A stretch of 64,000 nt of DNA. Source: Flagellimonas eckloniae (GTDB lineage: Bacteria > Bacteroidota > Bacteroidia > Flavobacteriales > Flavobacteriaceae). A program made the translations under genes and the position numbers. The stretch covers positions 2,900,501-2,964,500 of the forward strand of contig NZ_LCTZ01000002.1 of assembly GCF_001413955.1 (NCBI RefSeq), read 5' to 3'. Of the stretch, positions 41,876 through 53,800 are shown piece after piece (position 1 is the stretch's first letter; each line of letters begins with the position of its first letter). Below the pieces are notes generated by a model. The model was not told the origin of the DNA. It searched no databases and saw only the letters and a program-made list of their open reading frames with translations.

Positions 41876-44800
41876 ATGACCCGCAACTTTCTTAAAACAA
41901 TTCTATGCCTATTAGGCATATGGTTTCTTGGCCTTTATGGTCACGCACAAGAAGTGCCGTTTTCACCTCGACTTGATGATGGTGGAAACACATATCTTAA
42001 TATAAAGGGAGACTATACTTTCTTGTCCAATAGTGTGATGAACAGCGTTTCTGACGGACATGATGTCAACACTCCATATAACGGAAACGGAAGTAACAAT
42101 AGTCTTCATGTGGAATATGTGGATATTGACTCTGACCCCTCAACCTTTAATTCAAGTAGCTCCACACTTTCCGTCCCCGCTTGCTCCCAAATCTACTGGG
42201 CAGGACTATACTGGGCGGGAAACTATGACGTGGAACGCGACGGGGACCACCGTAGCAGATATGAAAGTGGTTATACAGATGATTCCAATCATTACGATGT
42301 AACCCAAGTAAAACTAAGAATTCCAGGAAGTACCACATATATAGACCTTCAAGCGGACACCGCGGCCGACCCTGTTGGTGAAGAAGATGATATTATTGTA
42401 AATGGATATAACACCCTTCCCAATGATCCTTATGTTTGCTATAAAAATGTAACGAACATTCTTCAAGGACTTGCAGACCCCAATGGGGATTATTTTGTTG
42501 GAAATGTTAGGGGAACAAGAGGAGCAACATCATATGGTTGCGCCGGATGGACCTTGGTCGTCATTTATGAAAACCCAACCCTTACAGGTAAATACATATC
42601 AGTTTTTGATGGATATGAGGGAATTACAACGCAATCTGGAAATCAAAGCGCAGATATTACAGTTTCAGGCTTTAATACAATTCCAACCGGTCCTGTAAAT
42701 GCCAGAATTGGTGTAAGTACGCTAGAAGGGGAAACTTCATTGGATGGTGACACTTTTGGTATTGTTTCAAATAGCAGCGCGTCCTTTACAGATATAACAA
42801 ACGCCGCGAACCCTGATGACAACTTCTTTAATTCAACAATTACAGATGATGGTGCCAATGTAACCTCACGAAACATAAACAGTACCAACGCAATTGGTTT
42901 TGATTCCGACGTATTTGATCTTAACAACCCAAGCAATAGTATTATCGATAATGATGATACCAGTGCCACGTTGAGATTGGGAACAGATGGTGATTGGTTC
43001 GCCTCATTTTTAGTCACTTTTGGCATAGAAATAATAGAACCTGACATTGTCCTAGAGAAAAAAGTGGAGGATATTGGAGGTAACGATATTACCGGACTAG
43101 GCGTTAATTTGGGACAACAATTAGATTATGTGCTCTCCTTTGTGAACACAGGAAATGACGACGCAACCAATTATACGATACGGGACATTCTTCCAATTAA
43201 TGTAACCTTGGATGAAACCACTTTGACACTTCCCGGTGTTGGTGATGGTGACCCCACGAATGATGTAACATATACGTACAATAGTACAACAAGAGAGGTT
43301 ATATTCTCCATTCCAGATAGCTATGTTGAAGAAGGAGATCCCATTTCCGAAATTCGGATGAGGGTACAAGTTGCGGAAAATTGCTTTGATTTTGTTGATG
43401 CCTGTACCGATATCATTGAGAACCTTGCTTACTCTACCTATGAGGGTGTAATAAATGACAACCAAATCAGTGATGACCCCAGTGTATCAGATTTTGATGA
43501 TTGTGGGTTTACCACTCCAGGTGCAACAAACTTTCTCTTAGATGACTTAACGGGTTGTAATTATACTAGAACCGTTCTTCTTTGTGGAGCTGACGTTACA
43601 TTAGATGCAGGTGATAATTTTGATAACTACGTTTGGTATAGAGATGAAAACGGCAATCAAGAAATTGATGGTGCCGATACTATTCTGACCGATGGTGATC
43701 CGGATGGAGACCCAAGCACATTTTTAGTGGATGAAGCAGCCACCTATATGGTTGACAAACAAGTTGCGGATCCATGTAAGGATTTTGCAGAGATAATCAT
43801 TGTTGAATTGTTTGGTGCCACGCAATCCAATCCCATTACGGCGTTAATAAATGACACAACAAATACGGTTGATGGTGAGATTGTTGTTTGTCCCAATGAT
43901 GGTAGTGAACTCCCACAAATCTTTTTATGTGGATTAAACGACACAGAGCTTGTGCAGATAAACATCCCTGATGCAGATAGTATTGAATGGGAACAATTGG
44001 ATGAAACCAGTTGTGCAGCAGCAACTGCCGATTGTGCAAACACAAACAACTCTTGTACTTGGAATAATGTTGGTGGCGGAAGTGATTTTCTTGCTTCTGA
44101 TGCTGGGCAATACCGTCTTGTAATAAACTATCAAAACGGATGTTTTAGTCGGTTCTATTTCAATATTTTCAAGAATCCGCTAGACCCACAATATACTTCT
44201 AGGGACCTTATCTGTAGTTCTGATGGTAATATTACAGTTACCAACATGCCCTTGGATTATGAATATCGTTTGATTGACCAAACTACTGGAAACGAATTAG
44301 TTGCCTATAATTCTAATCCAAGTTTTACCATTACCAGTAACGGCGCTTATACTGTTGAAATGAGACAGCAAGGTGTAGTTGATGGTTGTGTTTTTGTACT
44401 GGACAACATTGGTATATTGGATAGGGACTTTCAAGTTGATGTTGAAACAAAGGATACAGACTGTAATGGTTTGGGAGAAATTGAAATATCCATCCTCAAT
44501 GTAGAGGCTCAATATTATTATGAAATCTCTCAAGGAGGAACAATTGTAGACACTTTTGGGCCCTCTAATGATAATAATTACACTTTTGAAAATTTAAATG
44601 ATGGTGTTTATGATGTTTCCATTTCAACAGATGATGGATGTACTTACTCAGAACAAGTTACCATCAATGACGTTACGGATTTAGCTGTAACCGCCTTAAC
44701 GACCAAAAACATTGATTGTACAGATGGTATTGTCACTGTAACTGGCTCTGGAGGTTTTCCAAACCCAGATTACACCTATGCAATTTGGAGCTATAATGGA

Positions 44801-47800
44801 GTAGATCTTTACACGGATGTGGGTGATATTCCAGGTGGTGCCTACCAAGTAGTGAACGATTTCACTTTTACCAATGGTGAAGAAGGGGATTATGAATTTA
44901 TTGTGGTTGATGGAAACAACTGCTCTTTTGTTTCAAATAGTGTGTCAATTGTTGTTGCCCCCTCAGTTGAATATACTACGTCTTTAACGGATGAAACTTG
45001 TTTTGGCATAGCCGATGGCACATTTGCTGTCAATGTAACCAATTCTAATGGATATACATTATCATACACATTAACATATCCTGACGCTTCAACTGCAGCA
45101 AATACTTCAGGTTCATTTACAGGATTGCCACAAGGCAATTATTCTTTGGCCATTACCCAAACCCAAGGTTCTGTTTCCTGTGATTTTACAGAAACTTTTA
45201 CCATAGGTGGGCAAGCAAGTGGTATTAGCGGAGACGCAGTGTTGATTCAAGATTATACTTGTTTGCAAGATGGAATTATAGAAGCTCAAAATGTTGCCGG
45301 CGGTACCGCACCCTACGAATATAGTATAGATGGTATCAACTTTTCAAGTGCTGTAGGCGCAGAAACTTTTTCAAACCTTACCAATGGCACATATACAATA
45401 ACCATTCGAGATGCGAACAACTGTACTTTTGCCACAAATTCGATTACGTTAGACCCATTAAATCCACCTTCAGATTTAACTTTCGTTGCCACTACACCTA
45501 ATTGTCCTTCGTTGACTTCAGATGTAACCGTAACCGTGGTGGATGGAAATACCCCATTCGTTTTTGAGATTACTGCACCTTTACCTATTGCCGCGACCTC
45601 CATAACTGGAGCCTCTGCAGATTTTGATGGACTTGCTCCCGGAACCTACACTTTTCAAGTTACCGATGACAAAGGCTGTGTTTACAGTGAATCTTTCACA
45701 ATAAACCCTGTAAGCGAAATTAATGTTACAGGACAGTTAGTAAGCAATATTAGCTGTTTAACCGATACGGATGGTGAAGTTACTTTCACCGTTGCTGATT
45801 TTAATACTGATTTCAATTACTCCGTAACTGGTCCATCAAACTTTTCAGGCACCAACGAAACAAATGGTACAATTCCCTTAACAGGATTGGATGATGGAAC
45901 CTATACTATAGTTGTAACGGATAATCTTACCTATTGTACTGCAACAACAGATGTAACCGTGAATGCTCCAGCCGCAGCCCTAACAATAGGCGCCGCCGAA
46001 ACTCAACCAACGTGTATTGTTGATGGAAGCGTAACACTGACCTCTACTGGAGGATGGGGTGGAAATACATTTACGCTTACCAATCCAGACGCCTCAACTT
46101 TTGGAACAAATAGCACTGGAACTTTTAATACACTTACCCAAACTGGAACATATACGGCCTCAGTAACTGATGTCAATGGCTGTATTGTTACAACAACATT
46201 CGATTTAGACCCGGCAATCGCCCCTGTATTGGCAATCGTGCCAAATAATACCTGTTTTGATGATGCCGTTGGTTTAACCCTAACAGCTAATGTGACTTCA
46301 GGAGGAGATGGAAATTTTGAGTACAGCCTTAATGGTGGTGCTTTTGGAACAAACAATGTTTTCACAGGATTGACATCAGGAACCTATACTATTGATGTAA
46401 GAGACGGTAAAAATTGTACAGACTCTGAGTCCATAACAATAAACCCAGAATTAAGTGTTGTGGCCTCGGCTCCAAACATTACTGCTTGTGCAACTACCAC
46501 TGATGTAGACATAACTGCAGCAGGTGGCGATGGAAACTATGTGTATGCCATTGTTTCAGATGGCGTAACTCCAGTATCAGGAGATTTTGCCACAACAAAC
46601 CCTATAACCGTATCATCAGATGGAGACTACGATGTATATGTAAGGGACAACAGTGGAAATGCAGGCTATTGCGAAGCTTCCTATGATATTACAATTGTTC
46701 AAGACACAGCCTTATCAATTTCTGTGTCCGATTCAGGAATCCAATGTAGTGGTGAGGCTCAAGCAACTATAACAATAACGGCAACTGGAGGCGAAGCGCC
46801 TTACCAATTCAGTATAGATAATGGTGCCAACTATCAACCATCGAATACTTTTGTGAATCAGCTTGCAGGTAGTTATAATATTAGAGTGCGTGATGCCAAC
46901 AACTGTGACGTAACGGATATTTATACGATTACCGAACCGTTGACCTTGTCTGCATCCGCTGCAGTTACCCAATTGGCAGAGTGTAATCCAGGTCTTGGGG
47001 CCGAAGTACGGGTTACAAATGCAATTGGGGGAACAGCTCCCTATGAATATAGTTTTGATGGTGGTACAAACTACTCAACAAATCCAATCGGGTTCTTGCT
47101 TCCAGGAACACATACCGTATACCTAAGGGACGCAAACAACTGTACATTCCCAATGACGGTTACCATTGATCCCGAACCAACGCCCCCAGGAATCGTAACG
47201 GCTGTTGCGTATGAATGTGATGGCGAAGGAGTTGTTACCATTACGCCAGATAGTGCTGATTTTGACTACACCTATGAACTTGATGGAACCCCAAATACTC
47301 CAGCAACATCCAATATTTTCTCAGATATAGCAACTGGCTCACATACAATTACAGTTAATTACACAAGCAATATAGCCCCAACACCTAGCGTCTTGTTATT
47401 GGAGGATTTTGGTACTGGGCCAAACACCTCAATTCCTCAAATTGATGGTGATTATTATTGTTATGATCCCCAAAACGGAAGTACTACACCTTGTAGTCCT
47501 CTAGATGGACGAACCACCAACAGCGGTAACTCCCGTATAAATGATTTGGAATACTCGGTTACAAGCAATATTGTGAGTCCCTTTGGTGCATGGACAAGCC
47601 CGAATGATGCTTCATTAACACCAAATGGAAGGTATTTAGCAGTAAACGTAGGTGATCCCGGGGTAAATACAATTGTCTATTTTAAGGAAGATATTGAAGT
47701 AATCCCCAATAGGGATGTTGAGTTTTCACTAGCCGTATTTAACTTAGTTGATCAAGGCCGTAATCTTATAGAGCCTAATATACTCGTAGAGCTTGTAGAT

Positions 47801-50800
47801 CCATCTGGAGTAATAATCGCTTCTGGAACCACTGGTCTAATTCCTGAAAATACAGGCCCAAACGATTGGCAAAACCTAACAATTCCAGCTCTTAACCCAG
47901 GAGCTAATACAACTATTGACATTGTTATTAGGACCATTGCAACTGGAACAAATGGTAATGATGTTGCTATAGATAATATTCAGGCTATTCAGATACCTGA
48001 AGTTTGTGCGGGCTCATTAACTGTGGATGTCAACATAGAAGATGGAAATGCATTTGATGCAGCCGTAACTGCTTTCTCCGATATTTCATGTAACACTGGA
48101 ACCGATGGTTCCATAACTTTTGAAGTAGAAAATTTTGATGTTAATTTCGAATATCAAGTAAATGGAGGTGGATACTCCGCCCTACAAACTACAAGTCCAA
48201 TAAACCTAACCGGATTATCTGCAGGGGATTACGATATAGATGTAAGGACAACAGACAACTTTGGAAATACGTGTACAACATCCTTTAGCCAAACACTAAC
48301 GGAACCAAATGCCGTAGTGGCTTCTGCTTCACTTACTAGCGTATTGACCTGTACTAACGGAGGCGCAACCATTACCGCCTCTGCGACCGGAGGAACCCCT
48401 GCTTATGAGTATCAATTGGAAGATGGAGTTGGTGGTATTATCACTGGTTTCGATTATGCAACCAATGGAAACAACACCGTTTTTACTGGATTGGCTGTTG
48501 GAGATTATATTGTTCGCGCCAGGGACACCAATCTCTGTGAGGACCCCATTGATACGGCCATTACCATTGCTGATTATATTGATGTAACTTTTACCTCAGC
48601 GCCAACTGCGTGTTACAGCGGAAACAATGATGGAACAATTCAAGTTGATGTTACAGCAGGTAATGGAGATTATCAGTTCAGTATAGATGGTGGGCCATGG
48701 ACAATACCAAATACCAGCACGACACGACACATATTTGACAATCTAACACCTGGCACCTATACCATAGATGTACTTGATGGTTTTGGTTGTACTGGAATCC
48801 AGCAAAATATTACCATTAACCCCCAGCTCACAGCAAGTGCTGCATTGACTAACGATCTTACCTGTTTGGTAGATGCTTCGGTAACCATTACAGCAGGTGG
48901 CGGTTCCGGAAGCTACTCGTATGAATGGTCTAACGATGGGGGAACGAATTACTTCAACACCAATTTTACCGGTTCCCAATTTTCAACAACCACGGCTGGA
49001 ACATATCAATTTAGGGTGACGGATACCACAGCTCCAACAGCTTGTACCGTTGTTACCAATGTAATTATTGTTACACCCGTTGCAACCCCAATAATTACTT
49101 CGGTAACCCCAACACACGTTATTTGTAACGGGGACAGTAATGGTTCGTTGGATGTAGTGATTGATACTTCGGTTGGGCTTGCTCCCTACACTATTGAGGT
49201 GGTTGAAATCAATGGCCCAACAAATTACGGTACACAAACCTCAGGTTTACCAGCCGGAGACTACGAGGTTACAATTACTGACGACAAGGGGTGTGTTTCT
49301 GCGCCTACTTCGGTTAGTATCACCGAGCCAAACGTAATGAATTACACTGTAACAAGTGTTCCTATAACCTGTGACACTTCTGGAATGACAACTAGCCCAG
49401 GTTCAATTGCGGTTAGCGGCATAACTGGGGGTACTGCAGAATACACCTATTATCTAACGGCCAACAATGGAATTTCACCTCAAACCTATACCACGACTTC
49501 AGGTGCAAGAGACCATACTTTTACAATTCTAACTTTTGGTATTTATCAAGTCGATGTGGTTGATGCCAACGGATGTTCTGCATTTAGCACAGAGGTCATT
49601 GCTTCTCCTCCAAATGATTTGGATATAGATGTGAGTACTTTGACTTCTGACTGTACTACAGGTGGTACCGCTATCGTGACCGTAGGAGCCTCTGTTGGAA
49701 GCGGAAACTATGAATTTGCTATATTAGAAACCTTTACCCCGCCATATTCTTCTAGCTATGTGTCTCCTGATACTCCTGGGGGCAGCGTTGCAACCTTTAC
49801 CGGACTAACACCTGGAATATCTTTTACATTTGTTGTTTTTGATATAACTACGAATTGTTATTATTTTGAAACTGCAGCGGCCCCAATAAACACACCATCT
49901 AACATGACGGCTACATTGGACGAAGTTGCCAACGTGACCTGTACTGGTTCGGCCGATGGAAACATCTCCTTTACGTTTGACAATTATGATGCTGGTGCAA
50001 CTGATGTAACTTATGAAATCTTTAATTCCCAATCCAATTTAACTACCGGGCATTCTGGCACAACCTCTGTAAACCCTCCAACTGGAGCTATTGCAATAAC
50101 CGATTTTGCAACACTGGCCCCTGGGGAATATTATCTCTTGCTTACTGAAGTAGGCGGGCCATTTAATGGTTGCTCCGTATTAGGAGGAGAATTCACTATT
50201 CGTGAATCCGTGAATGCATTAAGTGTAACCGCTACAGCAACCAATGATATAGATTGTGGTGCGGATACCGGGACCATTACTGCAATTGCCCAATTTGGCA
50301 CAGGACCATATGAATATCAATTGGAACTACAGACGGCAACTCCTCCAACAGCAGCTACATGGATTGGCGTAAATACGACCGGATTCTTCAGTGGGCTTGC
50401 CAATGATGACTACACCGTTTACGTAAGGGATGCCTACGGCTGTATTATAGATTTTGATATTACCGTTGGTTTGGACGCAAGGCCTGAAATTGCTATAGCT
50501 GTAGTTGATCAATGTGTTGCCGAAGGGACGTTTGAAGTCTTGGTTACCCTAAGTTCAAGTGCGCCAGGAATTGCTCCCTATCAAATAAGAGTTAATGGAG
50601 GTGCTTACCAAAACATTACATTTAACGGAAGTAATCAATATACTGTTACCGGATTAAGTTCGGGGCTTAACCAAAGTATCGCCGTTCGCGATGTTACTGG
50701 ATGTCCAGACACGGATACTTTCAATATTCAGCCTCCGTTGCAATTTAATGCTACCCTTACAACTTTGTTGGATTGTGAAACAGCGCCCAACGACAATGCG

Positions 50801-53800
50801 GAAATTACTATCGATGTGACTGCTGGTTCGGGCACTTACGATTACGAAATAGATGGCCCTGGTGCCGTTGACCAAACAAGAACTGCAATGGGAGGAACTT
50901 CCCTAACCTGGTCTGATGCTAGCCTAGCTGGTTCTTACACGGTTACAGTTTATGATACTTCAACATCAGTTCCTAATTGTTTAGGTTCAATAATTGTTGA
51001 TGTTCCTGCAGCCGTGACTCCATCATTTAGTGTTACCTCATTTACTGATGTTACCTGTAACGGTGATGACAATGGAACGATCTCGGTTGCTGCCGTTGAT
51101 CTTGGCACAGGCCCCTATTCTTTTGAAATAATCTCTGGCCCTGGAAGCACGGCAACTTTTCCAATACTTCCAACAAGTAATAATAACACGACTTCAACTT
51201 TCACAGGATTGGAGGGAACTGCAGTAGGAATAACCTATACCGTAGAAGTAACTGCGGCTGATGGCCAGTGTACAACAACACAAACACAAGTGATAACACA
51301 GCCTGATGGGATTACAAATATTGATGCAACTGTGGTTGAATTCGGTTGTGCCGTTGGAAACAACGTGAACAACGCTTCAATAACCATTAATGATGCCTCA
51401 ACAGCATTGCCAATTGGTCCTATTTCCGGTGGAAGCGGCACCTATGTTATCTATGAGTTTATTGAAGAGGATGACCCCAATACAGTACCTGTCGAAGCGC
51501 CTGCTATCGTTCAGTCCGGGCCAAATCAGACCTTTATAGAAACTGATATTGCTGGAGGAGTTTATACCATCAATGTTTATGACGACAATGGTTGTGTTGG
51601 CACTACAACAGCAACAATAAATCCTTTTGATGAGTTGCTAAGTGCTAGTGCAGTAATCGATGTTGCAGCAACATGCGTTTCAGGTGAAGACATTACCATT
51701 ACAGCAATAGGCTCCCTTACAACTTCTTTAACAACACCTGCCAACTATGAGTTTAGGTTGTTGCCAAGTGGAGGTTTTCAGGCTTCAGGCAGCTTTACAG
51801 GATTGCCCATTGGAATAAACAATTTTGAGGTAAGAAATACTGTTACCGGATGTATCATAGCAATTTCCCATGACGTTGCTGATCCAGAAGTACTGGATTT
51901 AATAGTAGTCAATACCACGGACATCACCTGTTTTGGTGACACCAATGGAACAGTAGAATTGGATTTACAAGATGCAACGAGCACTACCTATGCAAGCGCA
52001 ACCAATTACACACTTTATTATGATGTAAATGGAACGCCTACCAATTTATTGGATGATGTAACCTCAACTGGAACAGATGCTGATGGTAGTTTTACCATTA
52101 CAGGGCTAGCTGCAGGAACATACTATGTTGAAGTGGAAGATACCAATCCTCCAGGTTCAGCGTGTACCTACGCACAATCTTTCAATATAGCCGGACCCAG
52201 CGTTGGAATATCCGCGTCCACCCAAGTTACACCCGTTACTTGTGTTAATGATGGTAGTATAGAAATTATTAATCCTGCTGGTGGATGGGGCGGCTATACC
52301 TACTTTGTAGATTTAGCTTCAAGCCTTGCACCAAGAAGCTACCAAGCTTCTCCTTTGTTTACTGGTTTAGCGGGAGGCGCTAGCCCTGGAACTGATTATC
52401 AAGTTTGGGTGGCAGACCAAAATGGGTGTGAATTCCAGTTGCCCAATGAGACCTTGGTTGATCCAACAGCTATTACAGCAACACTTCAAATCAACCAAGA
52501 TAATTGTACCGCACTTCAGGGAGAAATTGAAGTGACTGGAACTATAGGGGGTCAAGGTTCAAACTACACCTACCAACTTATCCGAAACGGAAGCAACATA
52601 GGGTCTCCACAAACAAATCCTGTATTCTCAGGATTGGGTGCTGGTTCTTATGAAGTTTTGATTGCTGATCAGTGGTCTTGTGACGAAAGGGTTGGGCCCG
52701 TAGTCTTACTGGATGAAATGGTTGCAACTGCCACAGTTGTTAAACCTATTGATTGCTCTGGTAACCCTGGTGGACAAATTACAATCACTGTAAATGGTGG
52801 TTCGTCTAACCTATCTTATGATGTGCTTTTTCCTGACGGAGTAACCACACAGAATAACGCAACGGGAATCTTTACTTCATTGACTGATCCAGGAACATAT
52901 TCCTTTACTGTAACTGACAATGGTACAGCTACCTCATGTATGGTAAACATCACGCAAGACTTAGATGGTGCTGTTGATCCTGACATTACCAACGTAATCA
53001 TGGTTCCTGTAAGTTGTAATGGTGGTTCGGACGGAAGTCTAACGGTGGAATTGGATCCGGCTTCAGCAGTTAATCCTGTTTATACTTATGAACTTTATGA
53101 GGCTTCAGACCTTGTTACACCCTACAGATTTGCACAAACCAGTGCAACATTTGATAACCTTCCTCAAGGTGGTTATCGAGTTCGTGTAATTTCCGCAAGA
53201 GCTTGTGAGGATTTCCATGATGAAACCGTTACGGAACCTACTGCTCTTATTGTTTCAGCTACTGCAACACCATTCGCGTGCAACGCAAGCAATACGGTTA
53301 ACACATCAACTATTACTGCAAGCGCTTCAGGAGGAACAGGCCCTTACTTGTATAGTATTGATAATACAAATTTCCAGACGTCCAATACTTTTGATGTAAT
53401 TGATAATGGTGCGGTTCAGAATATAACCGTTTATATAACTGATGCCAATTCCTGTTCAGAAACAGCAACAGTAGCACCTATTGAACCTATCAATGTGTTT
53501 ACTGCAAACGTAACCCTGAACAATGGAGGAATAAGTTGTGCAGGCCCAGAAGAAGTGTTGATTACCGTTACTGATAATGGAAACCTGGCAAACACCTATA
53601 CTTACGAGTTGTTGCCTGTTGGAAACCCATTAGGAACCGAAATACCTACGCTTTCTAATGTTACAACAACCTTTAATCTGACTGAACCTGGAAGTTATAC
53701 CTTCAGAATTACAGATAATACTACCGGTTGTTATCTTGATACCGCTCCATATGAGATTATGCCTTATGATCTCATCGAAGTTGTTGCAACACCAACAGCT

